Below are positions 53,658 to 64,000 of a DNA stretch of 64,000 nucleotides, one piece after another. The notes under the pieces are model-generated. The model worked only from the letters and a program-made list of their open reading frames with translations, was not told the origin of the DNA and searched no databases. A program made the translations under genes and the position numbers. Each line of letters opens with the position of its first letter. Positions within the stretch are counted from its first letter, which is position 1. Source of the stretch: Streptomyces sp. NBC_00425 (GTDB lineage Bacteria > Actinomycetota > Actinomycetes > Streptomycetales > Streptomycetaceae); contig NZ_CP107928.1 in the NCBI RefSeq assembly GCF_036030735.1, forward strand, positions 9,300,001-9,364,000, in the 5' to 3' direction.

Positions 53658-53687
53658 CCAGTTGAATATTCGCCAGTTGAATATTCG
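53658..53687. promoter_or_regulatory. tandem 15-base element with GAATATTC palindromes
   Basis: CCAGTTGAATATTCG is repeated exactly at 53658-53672 and 53673-53687, followed by a partial copy (ATTGAATG). Each unit contains the perfect palindrome GAATATTC. Marked AT-richness and the place upstream of the LysM gene suggest a tandem operator. Confidence 0.55.
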
Positions 53688-53805
53688 ATTGAATGGCGCG
53701 TGAAATCATGTGCAATGGCCGGTAGTTGATCTCTCTGCTGCAGCCGCTCGCACCAGCTTGCGGTGCCGCAACCTCTCGTCGCCCGGCTTCGCCCGGGGCG
53801 CGCGT

Positions 53806-54624
53806 CTATGCCTTCCGAGCCAGTCCGGCGGCGATGAGGTGTTCCCAGACGGTGAGTTCTCGTTTTCCGGCTCTGGACCACGGGTTCTCGGTCTCGTCGG
53901 GACGCCACAGGGACGCGGGGACGATGCCGGGGTCGAGGATCTCCAAACCGTCCAGCAGGGAGGCGATCTCCGCGTCCGTGCGCCACCGTCCGCGGCCGAA
54001 CGTCTGCTGGAGGACCCTCTCGGCCTCCGCGGTCTCCGGGTTGTTGCCGGAGCGGAAGTGGCTGATGAAGAAGTAGCTTCCGGAGGGGACGTGTTCGCGC
54101 CAGTACCGGACGATGCCGGCCGGGTCCTCGTCATCGTTGACGTGGTGGAGGATGGCGCTGAGGATGATGGCGACGGGACGAGTGAAGTCGATCAGCTCGA
54201 GCGTGTCGGGGTGGGTGCGGATGCCCTCGGGATTGCGCACATCGACCGCGACGACGCGGGTCCGGTCGTTGTTCTCCAGCAAAGCCCGGCCGTGGACCAG
54301 TACTTGGAGGTCGGTGTCGACGTAGACGACCCGGGACTCGGGGGCGTGCCGTTGCGCGACCTGGTGGACGTTGTCCGCGGTCGGCAGGCCACTGCCCAGG
54401 TCGATGAACTGCCGGATGCCGGTGGTCTTGGCGATCTCCCTGACCGCCCGGGTCAGGGCCGCGCGGTTGGCGAAGGCGATGGCGACCGAACCGGGCAGGT
54501 CGCGCTTGAACACGTCGCCGATCTCACGGTCCACGGCGTAGTTGTCCTTGCCGCCGAGCAGGTAGTCGTAGACGCGGGCGATGCTGGGCTTGGCCGGGTC
54601 GATGGAGGAGCCTTCGTACGTCAT
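53806..54624 (-). CDS. DUF574 / SAM-dependent methyltransferase (Methyltransf_19)
   Basis: A 272-aa member of the large Streptomyces family of DUF574 methyltransferase-like proteins. Signature start: IDPAKPSIARVYDYLLGGKD, then NYAVDREIGD, GIRQFIDLGSGLPTADNVHQ, VVYVDTDLQVLVHGRALL and AILHHVNDDEDPAGIV. The function is unknown, though a SAM fold is clear. The start at 54624 gives ten-base spacing from GGGAG; an ATG at 54633 would overlap it. Confidence 0.9.
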   Translation of the reverse strand: MTYEGSSIDPAKPSIARVYDYLLGGKDNYAVDREIGDVFKRDLPGSVAIAFANRAALTRAVREIAKTTGIRQFIDLGSGLPTADNVHQVAQRHAPESRVVYVDTDLQVLVHGRALLENNDRTRVVAVDVRNPEGIRTHPDTLELIDFTRPVAIILSAILHHVNDDEDPAGIVRYWREHVPSGSYFFISHFRSGNNPETAEAERVLQQTFGRGRWRTDAEIASLLDGLEILDPGIVPASLWRPDETENPWSRAGKRELTVWEHLIAAGLARKA

Positions 54625-54784
54625 GGCGGCCATTCTCCCCCCAACGCCGCCTGCGCACGCTTGTTTTGAGGTCCTCCGGTGGATCATCGTCCAACGGAAC
54701 ACCAACGGGACACCAGCGAGACGCAGGGTGTGCGGTCCGGGGCCGGCGGAGTGTCCCCGCCCTCAGCCGCACCAGGATCCCGCG

Positions 54785-56434
54785 TCAGCCGGCGCGCAGC
54801 ACGTCGAGTGCCGTGAGAGCCACGTGGAGCTCGGTGCGCTGGTCGCCTGCTTCGAGGTCGGTGGCGAGGAGACGCTCGACGGTGCGCAGGCGCTGGTACA
54901 TGGTCTCGCGGGAGAGGCCGCCCCGGCGGGCGGCGGTCGTCTTGTTGCCGGCCGCCTCGAGGTAGTGGCGCAGGGTCGTCAGCAGGTCGGTGCCGTGCTG
55001 GATGTCGTGCTCGACGAGGCGTCGGAGCTGCCTTTCGGCGTACTCCTGGACCCGGGGGTCCTCGCGCAGGGCGTACAGCAGTCGGCGCAGCCCGATGTCG
55101 GACAGCTCGTGGAAGGAGCGATCCGGGGGGAGGCGCTGGCCGGGCGGGGTGGCCTCGGCGACGCGGGCCGCGGCCCGGAACGAGCGGGCGGTGTCGGTGA
55201 GGTCCGCGACCTCGCAGCCGACGCTCACGACGGCCTCCGGGACCAGAGCCAGCACCGTGCCCGACAGGCGCTCGACGACGGAACGCCACGGCTGGGAGGC
55301 GCGCAGCCCCAGCAGGACGCCGAGACGTTCGGGGGCCAGTTCGCCGACCAGAGCCGGTACGCCCACCGTGCTCAGCTCCCGCATCAGCCGGGACTCGGTC
55401 TCGGTTCCTCCTGCCCCCACCACCGCCCGCGCGCCCAGGTCCACCATGACGGCGACGAAGCGGCCCCGGTCGGCCGGCAGGCCCAGTGCGGCGCAGCGGG
55501 CGCGGGCGTCCTGGGCCGAGCGGTGGCGCTGTTCCACGAGGTCGAGGAGGGCGTTGCGGTGCGCGGTGCGTTCCCACGGGGTGGGGTGGATGAGGCGTGC
55601 CACGGTCAGTGCCATCGCGGCCCGCTCCAGTACGGTGACGTCCTCCGGGCCGAACGCCGGTCCTTCGGTGCGCGCGGGGAGCATGGCCACGCGTCCCCAG
55701 CGTTCGCCCCGGTACTCGACCGAGGCGGTGAGCCAGCCCTCCGGGCCGCGTATCGCCGTGTGGTCGCCGGGCCCGGTCGCCCTGGAGCGCTGTTCCCAGT
55801 CGGTGAGTGCCTCCTCGACGGTGAGCCCGGACGCTTCGCAGATCAGCGCTTGGTGCGCCAGGTTCTCCAGCACGACCGTGCGGCAGCTCGTCTCCGCCGC
55901 CGCGCGCACCACGTCCTCCGGGCCGGCGCCACGCAGGGTCAGGGCGGTGAACGCCTCGTGGATGCGTTGGGTGCGGCGCATGGCGTCGGTCTGGTTGCCG
56001 AGCAGCAGGGCGTGCACGACCTGGGTCACCTCGAGGAAGTTGACGTCCTCGGCGAGGGTGACGAGGGGAAGGCCGCGCCCGCGGCAGGCGTCGACGAGCG
56101 CATCCGGCGGGCGGTGGTAGCGGCGTACGAGTTCGATGACCAGCGCCGCGGCCCCGACGTCGGCGAGTTCGTCGACGTACCGGCGCACGCCGGTCGCGTC
56201 TTCCGGGAGCGGCATCCCGGTCGTGAGGACGAGTTCGCCGCCCTTGAGGAAGGACGCCGGGTCGGTGAGTTCGGTGATGTGGACCCATCCGACCGGTCGG
56301 TCCAGCTGAGACGCCCCGGTCACGACCCTGGGCTGTCCCGCGGCCAGGACCGGAAGGGCCAAAACGTCGGCCACGGTGAGCGGACGAGTGGGCCCATGGC
56401 CGGCCGGGTGGTTGTCGTTCACTGTGTTCTCCAT
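54785..56434 (-). CDS. PucR family transcriptional regulator
   Basis: Regulator of 549 aa. N-terminal PucR domain (LTVADVLALPVLAAGQPRVV, VGWVHITELTDPASFLKGGE) is followed by a GGDEF-like/CdaR middle region and the C-terminal PucR HTH (YLEAAGNKTTAARRGGLSRE, TMYQRLRTVERLL). Such regulators respond to purine or amino-acid metabolites. It is divergent from the aminotransferase gene and most likely controls it. ATG at 56434 follows AGGGA. Confidence 0.9.
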   Translation of the reverse strand: MENTVNDNHPAGHGPTRPLTVADVLALPVLAAGQPRVVTGASQLDRPVGWVHITELTDPASFLKGGELVLTTGMPLPEDATGVRRYVDELADVGAAALVIELVRRYHRPPDALVDACRGRGLPLVTLAEDVNFLEVTQVVHALLLGNQTDAMRRTQRIHEAFTALTLRGAGPEDVVRAAAETSCRTVVLENLAHQALICEASGLTVEEALTDWEQRSRATGPGDHTAIRGPEGWLTASVEYRGERWGRVAMLPARTEGPAFGPEDVTVLERAAMALTVARLIHPTPWERTAHRNALLDLVEQRHRSAQDARARCAALGLPADRGRFVAVMVDLGARAVVGAGGTETESRLMRELSTVGVPALVGELAPERLGVLLGLRASQPWRSVVERLSGTVLALVPEAVVSVGCEVADLTDTARSFRAAARVAEATPPGQRLPPDRSFHELSDIGLRRLLYALREDPRVQEYAERQLRRLVEHDIQHGTDLLTTLRHYLEAAGNKTTAARRGGLSRETMYQRLRTVERLLATDLEAGDQRTELHVALTALDVLRAG

Positions 56435-56754
56435 GGGGTCCCTGCCGGGCACGGCCGGCGCCCGGGAGGTGTTCGGGGAGTGCCCGGCCACTGTGACAAG
56501 CGCCGCTGACCGGCGCAAGAGCTGTCCGTGAGTGGGGGCGCCCGGCGGACGCAACCCCGGGGAGGCTGACACATCGTCCGGATGCCGCGGCCCGGACGGA
56601 CAGATCGGGGGTTGGCGCACCTCCGGCCTGCGGACATGCTCGAAGCCGCTGACCGCTGACCGCAGCCCCCGCAGGGCGCGGACCCGGACGGCAGACACCA
56701 GACCGCAGGCGGCGGCCCCACACCGCAACCGAACACCCAGGCCGGGAGACGAAC

Positions 56755-58023
56755 ATGACCGCACTGTCGCCGCACCTTCGCCAGGCCACGCCCGTGGTGG
56801 CAACCCGTGGCGAGGGTGTCCATCTCCACGGCGCGGACGGCCGCCGATACCTCGACTTCACCGCCGGCATCGGCGTCACCAGCACCGGGCACTGCCACCC
56901 CAAGGTGGTCGCGGCGGCTCAGGAGCAGGTGGGCACCCTGATCCACGGTCAGTACACGACGGTCATGCACGAGCCGCTGCGCCGGCTGGTCGGCAAGCTC
57001 GGCGAGGTGCTGCCGGCCGGTCTGGACAGCCTGTTCTTCACCAACTCCGGCAGCGAGGCCGTCGAGGCCGCGCTCAGGCTCGCCCGCCAGGCCACCGGCC
57101 GCCCGAACGTGATCGTCTGCCACGGCGGCTTCCACGGCCGTACCGTCGCCGCCGCCTCCATGACCACCTCCGGCACCCGCTTCCGCTCGGGCTTCTCACC
57201 ACTGATGAGCGGTGTCGTCGTCACTCCCTTCCCGTCGGCCCATCGCTACGGCTGGGACGAGGAGACGGCCACCCGCTTCGCCCTGAAGGAGCTGGACTAC
57301 ACGCTCCAGACGATCTCCTCGCCCGCCGACACGGCCGCGATCATCGTCGAGCCGGTGCTGGGCGAGGGCGGCTACGTGCCGGCGAACCGCGCGTTCATGG
57401 AGGGGCTGCGGGAGCGGGCGGACCGGCACGGCTTCCTGCTGATCGCCGACGAGGTGCAGACCGGCGTCGGCCGCACCGGCCGCTTCTGGGGCCACGACCA
57501 CTTCGGCGTCACACCCGACATCCTCGTCACCGCCAAGGGCCTGGCCAGCGGTTTCCCGCTGTCGGGCATCGCCGCCCCCGAGGAGCTGATGACCAAGGCG
57601 TGGCCCGGCTCGCAGGGCGGGACGTACGGCGCGAACGCCGTCGCCTGCGCCGCGGCCTGCGCCACCCTCGACGTCGTACGCGACGAGAAGCTCGTCGAGA
57701 ACGCCGAAGCGATGGGCAAGCGGCTGCGGCACGGCCTGGATGCGGTGGCCGACCGGACGCCCGGCATCGGCGACGTGCGCGGCCTCGGTCTCATGCTCGC
57801 CACCGAGTTCGTCACCGAGGACGGCGGCCCCGACCCCGAGACCGCAGCCCGCGTCCAGCGCGCCGCCGTCGACGAGGGCCTGCTCCTGCTGCTGTGCGGC
57901 GCCTGGAACCAGGTCGTCCGCATGATCCCGGCGCTCGTCATCGACGAGAGCGAGGTGGACGAGGGGCTGAGGGCGTGGGCGGCCGCGGTCGAGGCCGGCA
58001 CATCGGGAGCGGCACAGCGATGA
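56755..58023 (+). CDS. class III aminotransferase, 4-aminobutyrate aminotransferase-like
   Basis: PLP enzyme of 422 aa that should transfer an amino group from an omega-amino acid such as GABA to 2-oxoglutarate. Blocks: FTAGIGVTSTGHCHPKVVAA, FFTNSGSEAVEAALRLARQA, CHGGFHGRTVAAASMTTSG, LLIADEVQTGVGRTGRFWGH and the PLP Lys261 in VTAKGLASGFPLSG. Close in length and motifs to GabT. Divergent PucR regulator next door. Its terminator is at 58275-58318. Confidence 0.9.
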   Translation: MTALSPHLRQATPVVATRGEGVHLHGADGRRYLDFTAGIGVTSTGHCHPKVVAAAQEQVGTLIHGQYTTVMHEPLRRLVGKLGEVLPAGLDSLFFTNSGSEAVEAALRLARQATGRPNVIVCHGGFHGRTVAAASMTTSGTRFRSGFSPLMSGVVVTPFPSAHRYGWDEETATRFALKELDYTLQTISSPADTAAIIVEPVLGEGGYVPANRAFMEGLRERADRHGFLLIADEVQTGVGRTGRFWGHDHFGVTPDILVTAKGLASGFPLSGIAAPEELMTKAWPGSQGGTYGANAVACAAACATLDVVRDEKLVENAEAMGKRLRHGLDAVADRTPGIGDVRGLGLMLATEFVTEDGGPDPETAARVQRAAVDEGLLLLLCGAWNQVVRMIPALVIDESEVDEGLRAWAAAVEAGTSGAAQR

Positions 58024-58465
58024 CCGTCCACGGCGCCTGCGACGAACGGTCCGTGCGGCACTGCCGCACAGGTCGGCACGTCAAGGCGCTGGAATGCGCG
58101 GCGGCCGACGGCGTACGGCCGTCGCCGACCGCCCCGTCGTCGCCTGAGCACTCCGATCCTGCCCTGGGCGTAGACACGTGATCAAAAGAATTTGTCGATC
58201 ACCATGGGCGACCAGGGCGGCTTCCGGACCAACGGACGCGGACTCCAGTACGGCGACCCGTCCTGACCGCAACGCCGGGGCGGGGCCGCAGGCACGACAG
58301 CCTGCGGCCCCGCCCCGGCGCCGACCGCGCCGGCCTCGAGGGTGGGTGAGAAGTGCTCCACCGCGGGGAAGACAGGAAGGTCCTGCCTTCCCCGGGCCGG
58401 GCGGCGGCCGCTCGTTCGCGCGCCCCGCCGGCACGGTCACCAGCCGGTGATCACGGGTGTGCCGG
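58024..58465. other. intergenic region with strong terminator
   Basis: About 440 bases. A stretch at 58204-58263 reads MGDQGGFRTNGRGLQYGDPS before a stop, which looks protein-like and may be the tail of a lost gene. The terminator lies just after it. No intact gene. Confidence 0.45.
58275..58318. terminator. strong bidirectional hairpin terminator
   Basis: Perfect 19-base stem (left arm 58275-58293, right arm 58300-58318) with a six-base loop ACGACA. It can serve the aminotransferase on the plus strand and the GH62 gene on the minus strand. Confidence 0.85.
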
Positions 58466-60031
<1,566 letters not shown>

Positions 60032-60055
60032 TCAGGGTCCGCTGGGAGGCGGACC

Positions 60056-62356
60056 TCAGTTCCGCACGATGCGCCAGCGGTTGTCGGCGGTGCCGTCGTC
60101 CGAGTCCTGGACGGCGAACGCTCCGACCGCGGTGGAGCTGTTCGCGATGGCGAGCAGCTTGCCGCTGTTCACGTTACGGATCTTGTAGGTCCCGTCGCCC
60201 TGGTCGAGCAGCGTCCATCGGTGGTCGGCGGTGCCGTTGTCCGACCACTGCAGGACGGTCGCGCCGTCGGCCGTGGACATGTTCAGGACGCCGAGCACCT
60301 TGCCGCTGTTGACGTTGCGGAAGCGCACCGCGCTTCCGTCGGTGATCATGTACCAGTCGTGGTCGGCGGTGCCGTTGTCCGACCACTGGAGAGCGCGGCC
60401 GCCGTCTGCCGTGGACATGTTCTGGATGCCCAGCAGGAGACCGCTGGCCGCGTTGGCGAGACGGAAGGTGCCGCCGACGTTCCAGTAGACGGTGTAGTTG
60501 TGGCCGTGCGCGTCGTAGAACGGGCCCAGGTTGACGGTGCTGCCGCTGGCGGTGGCGGTGAAGGCGAGTGAACTGCTGCTGGTCCGTGTGATGGACGAGG
60601 TGTCCAGTGTCGGCAGGGAGCTGAGCGTGGAGTCACCGTAGTTGCCTGACAGGACCACCGGGCCGTAGGTGATTGCGGAGACGTTCTCGTTGTCGTTGGC
60701 CGCTCGCATGACGACCCGCATGGGCAGGCGAACGGTGACCGTGTCGCCGGAGGTCCAGGAGCGGGTCAGGGTGGCGTAACTGCCGGGATCTCTGGCGATG
60801 TTCTGAGCGACGCCGTTGACGCTGACGGTGGCCCCGGTGGTCCAGCTCGGGATACGGATGCGCATCGCCCAGGTTCCGCCGACGCTGCCGGTGACCTGCA
60901 GGGTCGTGGTGTCGCTGACGGGGTACGACGTGGTCTGGGTGACCGTGATCCCGCGCTCCGACCAGTTGAGCACCGAGGGCACGAACATGTTCACGATCAG
61001 CGTGTCGTCACTGTGGAAGTAGATCGAGTCCATCAGCCTGGTGTGGATCTCCAGGCCCGTGCCCTGGCAGCACCAGAAGGTGCCGTAGTCGGTGCTCCAG
61101 GTGCCGCCGCCCAACGCCGGGCCCACACCGCGTCGGCCCCCCGGGTTGAGCGGGGTGAAGTAGGTGACGTGACCGTGGTCGTCGGCCGGGTTCTGCTGGC
61201 CGATCATCTGGTTCAGCCAGGCCCGCTCGTAGTAGTCGAACAGCGCGGTCCGGTTCGGGTCCAGCGCGAACAGTTCCCGGGTGAGGGTGAGCATGTTGAC
61301 GGTGTTGCAGCTTTCGCAGGTGTCCTTGACCAGGTAGCCGGCGAGGGCGTTCGGGGCGCGGAAGTGCTCCGCCTGGCTGTTGCCGCCGATGGCGTAGGAG
61401 TGCGCGTTGACGGTGAAGTTCCAGGCGTTGGTGGCGATGTCCCGGTAGCGGGTGGTGCCGGTGGCCTTGTACTCCCGGGCGGCCCCGATCCACTTGGGTA
61501 CCTGGGTGTTGGCGTGCAGTCCGTCGAGCTTGTCCTGGTTGGACGCCAGCGGATCGAACACCGCGGCGTGGTCGAACCGTTGGGCGACGGTGAGCCACCG
61601 CGCGTCGCCTGTCTGCTGGTAGAGATCGGTCAGCACGGTGTTCATGCCGCCGAACTCGATGCGCAGCATGGTCTGCATCTGCTGGCTGGTCAGCCGGCCG
61701 GTGCGGAAGTCGACCCATCCGGCCAGGGCGAGCAGCACGTCCCGGGCCTGTGTGCTGCCGATGTGGCGCCATACGTCCAGCAGGCCGGCGAGGGTCTTGT
61801 GGATCGTGTAGTACAGCACCTCGCCACTGGTTCCCTGCTCGAGAGCAGTGAAGTTGGACTCGGGGTAGCCGGAGAGGTACCCGGGGTTGAAACCGGCGGC
61901 GCTGTTGTTGGCCTGGCACTTGGCCAGCTCCGCGACCATGTAGGTGGCCTTGTCCCGGCAGGTGGCGTCCCCGGTCACGGCGTACAGCTGTGCCCATGCC
62001 GTGAGGAAGTGTCCCTGGATGTGGGTGCGGAAGCCGAAAATCGGCGCGTCCCAGCCACCGTTGGCAGCCGCGCCGTTGGTGGACAGCTTGTGGTTGGCGC
62101 GGAAGTTGTACAGCAGCCGGTCGACGTCGATGAACCGCAGGTAGTTCTGCGTGCGGTTCTGGTTGTCCAGCCACCGGCTCGCGGTGAGCCGGACCTGGCC
62201 GAGTTCGAAGGGGTACGCGGAGACCCCGATGTCGGCCCTTGCGGCCGGGATGGCTGCTTGGGCGGGGGAGGCGCCGATGAGGGATCCGGTGGCAGAGGCG
62301 GCGACGGCGGCCCCGGCTATTTGCAGGAGGCGCCGTCTGCTGACGGAGGAGGCCAT
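60056..62356 (-). CDS. secreted GH127 beta-L-arabinofuranosidase with C-terminal ricin-type (CBM13) domain
   Basis: Exported enzyme of 766 aa of the former DUF1680 family, acting on beta-linked L-arabinofuranose. Tat signal SRRRLLQIAGAAVAA. The alpha/alpha barrel shows the known catalytic zinc site: Glu348 and Cys350 in ESCNTVNML, and Cys429-Cys430 in FWCCQGTGLEIH, with the acid/base Glu330 in NSQAEHFR. A beta region (about 440-610) and a CBM13 domain (about 625-766, with three repeated STADG/QWSDNGTADH motifs) follow. Its own promoter lies at 62506-62545. Confidence 0.93.
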   Translation of the reverse strand: MASSVSRRRLLQIAGAAVAASATGSLIGASPAQAAIPAARADIGVSAYPFELGQVRLTASRWLDNQNRTQNYLRFIDVDRLLYNFRANHKLSTNGAAANGGWDAPIFGFRTHIQGHFLTAWAQLYAVTGDATCRDKATYMVAELAKCQANNSAAGFNPGYLSGYPESNFTALEQGTSGEVLYYTIHKTLAGLLDVWRHIGSTQARDVLLALAGWVDFRTGRLTSQQMQTMLRIEFGGMNTVLTDLYQQTGDARWLTVAQRFDHAAVFDPLASNQDKLDGLHANTQVPKWIGAAREYKATGTTRYRDIATNAWNFTVNAHSYAIGGNSQAEHFRAPNALAGYLVKDTCESCNTVNMLTLTRELFALDPNRTALFDYYERAWLNQMIGQQNPADDHGHVTYFTPLNPGGRRGVGPALGGGTWSTDYGTFWCCQGTGLEIHTRLMDSIYFHSDDTLIVNMFVPSVLNWSERGITVTQTTSYPVSDTTTLQVTGSVGGTWAMRIRIPSWTTGATVSVNGVAQNIARDPGSYATLTRSWTSGDTVTVRLPMRVVMRAANDNENVSAITYGPVVLSGNYGDSTLSSLPTLDTSSITRTSSSSLAFTATASGSTVNLGPFYDAHGHNYTVYWNVGGTFRLANAASGLLLGIQNMSTADGGRALQWSDNGTADHDWYMITDGSAVRFRNVNSGKVLGVLNMSTADGATVLQWSDNGTADHRWTLLDQGDGTYKIRNVNSGKLLAIANSSTAVGAFAVQDSDDGTADNRWRIVRN

Positions 62357-62505
62357 GATGCACCCTTCAGTGAGGAGAGAGAGCGGCAGCTTGGTCGTCG
62401 GTGCGTCGGCTCATGGGTCCGGCGGCCGGATGCGGCACGTTACGGACTGGTCTTCTGCCGATGAGGCGTCAGAGGTCTCGCTCCCATCGATCCGCACTGC
62501 TGATA

Positions 62506-62545
62506 CATGGGATGGATTAACGGGCACGATCATCGCTTGTGTCTA
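62506..62545 (-). promoter_or_regulatory. GH127 promoter with CATGGGATG element
   Basis: Minus-strand -35-like TAGACA (62540-62545) and -10-like GTTAAT (62516-62521) are 18 bases apart. They are followed by CATGGGATG (62506-62514). The same layout precedes the GH29 gene at 13646-13686. Confidence 0.5.
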
Positions 62546-62648
62546 GTCTTGTGACACGAAATCCTTGATCTTGCGCGAATGGTCCGTGCTCGCAACTGGC
62601 TTGACGACCCGTCGGACATTGGATGCCCGCCGGGCGGCGCGAAGGACC

Positions 62649-62679
62649 GCGCCGCCGCGGGTGGGGTCCGCGGCGGCGC
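62649..62679 (-). terminator. hairpin after the GH43 gene
   Basis: Perfect 12-base stem GCGCCGCCGCGG / CCGCGGCGGCGC with a seven-base loop, 21 bases past the stop codon. It separates GH43 from GH127. Confidence 0.75.
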
Positions 62680-62700
62680 TGCAGGGGTGGGTCGGACAGG

Positions 62701-64000
62701 TCAGGCCCAGGGGCTGACCGCGGTGAAGGAGCTGTCGGCACGGAAGGTGGCGGTGTCCTGGAAGGCGTCCACGCGCAGCGCGTAGTTGTAGTGGCGGATG
62801 TAGCGGCCGGGGTAGTTGTACGACTCCAGGCTGACGGAGCCGGCGGTGCTGCCGGTGCGGGCGCAGAAGGTGGCGTCCTTGTCGAAGGTGTCGGTGCCGT
62901 TGCTCGCGTCGAAGCGGATCCGGAAGTCCCAGTGGCGCATGTAGCGGCCAAAGGAGTCGCGGAAGGAGTAGCACTTGGCGTCGGCGAGGCCGGGCGCGAC
63001 GGTGAAGGCGGCGCTCTGCTTGACGTTGGCGCTGCTGGAGGAGCTGACCGGGTCGATGTAGCCGAGGTTGTCGGAGCGCACTACGGCGTACCGGTCGGGG
63101 AAGTTGACCGAACGCAGCGACTGGGCGGTGTTGGCGGGCAGGGAGACGGCTACCGTCTCCTTCAGCACGGTGGCGTGGCGAATGAAGCCGGACAGCGCGG
63201 GCACCTCGGTGGGCGTGGACCAGGTGGCGAAGTTGTCGTGACTGTCGCTGTACCAGTACTTCCCGGCGCGGTAGCCGTCGTAGTAGATGCGCCAGCCGCC
63301 GTCGTCGAGCCGGACCAGGGCCGGACCCTCGACCCAGCTGCCGAATCCGGCCCAGTCGCCCGTCCTCGTGATGGTGTAGGGGCCGGCGAGGCTGGAGGCG
63401 GTGGCGTACTCGATGTACTTCGTCGTCTCGTTCTTGGTGAACGCGTGGTAGGTGGAGCCGGTCTTGACGATGAAGGTGTCGATGTTGTTCGGCCCGATGC
63501 CGGCCAGTTGGGTGGGCGCGGACCACGTGGTCAGCGCGGAGTCGGTCGCCGTGATCTTGAAGGGGGTGAAGTGGGTGGCGGTGCTCGCCGAAGACAGGGT
63601 CACGATGACGTTGACGCTGCCGTCGGTGTCGATGAACCACTCGGGCGCCCAGGTGCGGGTCAGCCCGCTGATCGGGATCGTGTGGTTGTACAGGAACGTC
63701 CAGTTCACCCGGTCGGAGCTCCGGGCGAAACCGATCGTGTTCCCGGTCCAGTTGGTCGTGTACGTGAGGTAGTAGAAGCCGTCGGTGTGCTTGAAGATGC
63801 TGGGGTCCCGGATCAGACCGGACGGCGGGGTGTAGGCGGGGCCCTTCCGCAAGGTGAACGCGGTGGCGTCCGGCGAGTCGTACACGTACAGGTTCGACTC
63901 GCTGGTGTTCGTGAACGCGGTCATGGTGTACCGCGTGGTCTGCCCGGCCGGCGGGGCGGCGGCGGAGGCGGTGCCCTGAAGGCCAGGGAAGCCCAACAGG
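62701..64000 (-). CDS. secreted GH43-type arabinan hydrolase with C-terminal CBM42 (AbfB) domain, 5' end outside the window
   Basis: At least 433 codons; the frame is open through the window edge. The first visible residues (LLGFPGLQGTASAAAPPAGQ) look like the end of a signal peptide, so the start lies beyond position 64000. A five-bladed propeller shows GH43-like blocks (GLIRDPSIFKHTDGFYYLTY with the catalytic Asp, RTWAPEWFIDTDGSVNVIVT, GFGSWVEGPALVRLDDGGWR with the acid Glu). The last ~140 residues are an arabinofuranose-binding AbfB/CBM42 domain (SVNFPDRYAVVRSDNLGYID, YSFRDSFGRYMRHWDFRIRF, ESYNYPGRYIRHYNYALRVD). Confidence 0.9.
   Translation of the reverse strand, partial: LLGFPGLQGTASAAAPPAGQTTRYTMTAFTNTSESNLYVYDSPDATAFTLRKGPAYTPPSGLIRDPSIFKHTDGFYYLTYTTNWTGNTIGFARSSDRVNWTFLYNHTIPISGLTRTWAPEWFIDTDGSVNVIVTLSSASTATHFTPFKITATDSALTTWSAPTQLAGIGPNNIDTFIVKTGSTYHAFTKNETTKYIEYATASSLAGPYTITRTGDWAGFGSWVEGPALVRLDDGGWRIYYDGYRAGKYWYSDSHDNFATWSTPTEVPALSGFIRHATVLKETVAVSLPANTAQSLRSVNFPDRYAVVRSDNLGYIDPVSSSSSANVKQSAAFTVAPGLADAKCYSFRDSFGRYMRHWDFRIRFDASNGTDTFDKDATFCARTGSTAGSVSLESYNYPGRYIRHYNYALRVDAFQDTATFRADSSFTAVSPWA

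Noticed and set aside
53162..53986. Longer N-terminus for the LysM protein
   Set aside because: The extra ~125 residues are Arg/Gly-rich noise and span the tandem GAATATTC element; the LysM fold begins at the chosen start.

Overview
The window looks like a Streptomyces chromosome segment, probably accessory or arm-proximal. The DNA is very GC-rich with strong third-position GC. The content is typical of the genus: a 2-methylisoborneol locus with its encapsulin, a perfect CebR box, many Tat- or Sec-exported carbohydrases with ricin-type lectin domains, a class F sortase, a DUF574 methyltransferase, and LAL, PucR, HxlR and TetR regulators. No rRNA, tRNA or CRISPR array was seen.

Layout. 1-9.8 kb: a flavodoxin-fold oxidoreductase, an exported subtilase, a GH30 glucuronoxylanase with a CebR box upstream, a DUF1330 protein, a serine hydrolase, an acyl-CoA dehydrogenase remnant, an orphan xylose-type binding lipoprotein, a small GNAT-like protein, a YihY/BrkB protein and a DUF5302 protein, ending in a palindromic element. 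10-21 kb: an MFS exporter, a GH29 fucosidase, an AsnC regulator with a giant phosphotransferase/aminotransferase fusion, and a tight three-gene lipid-phosphate operon (PAP2-lipid kinase fusion, YihY, PAP2). 21-27.6 kb: PIG-L deacetylase, class F sortase with a wall-type partner, a lipoprotein and two methyltransferases. 27.7-31.6 kb: the 2-methylisoborneol operon (encapsulin shell, terpene cyclase, GPP methyltransferase), closed by a strong terminator. 31.7-39.2 kb: a decayed XRE gene, a VOC protein, a thioesterase/HxlR divergent pair, a deletion scar joining an HxlR tail to an oxidoreductase tail, an L,D-transpeptidase, and a LysR/EamA divergent pair. 39.2-43.1 kb: an IS5-family copy, then an SDR/deazaflavin-oxidoreductase/TetR module ending in a second right end of the same IS, plus another transposase relic. 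43.2-58.3 kb: a 2'-5' RNA ligase-like protein, a Ser/Thr kinase with a partner membrane protein, a LAL regulator, a seven-repeat PD40 propeller, a VOC protein, a membrane protein with a LysM protein, a DUF574 methyltransferase, and a PucR/aminotransferase divergent pair. 58.4-64 kb: three same-strand arabinan/arabinoxylan enzymes (GH43-CBM42, GH127-CBM13, GH62-CBM13), each followed by its own hairpin.

How the parts work together. The carbohydrases form a plant-polysaccharide toolkit: xylan backbone (GH30), arabinose side chains (GH62, GH43, GH127) and fucose (GH29), with xylose uptake suggested by the orphan binding protein. Promoter motifs shared between GH29 and GH127 suggest common control. 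The 2-methylisoborneol operon makes the earthy odorant inside a protein shell. The most informative structural observations are the IS-bounded module at 39.2-42.9 kb and the scar at about 34.9 kb, where both members of a divergent regulator/enzyme pair have lost their 5' halves.
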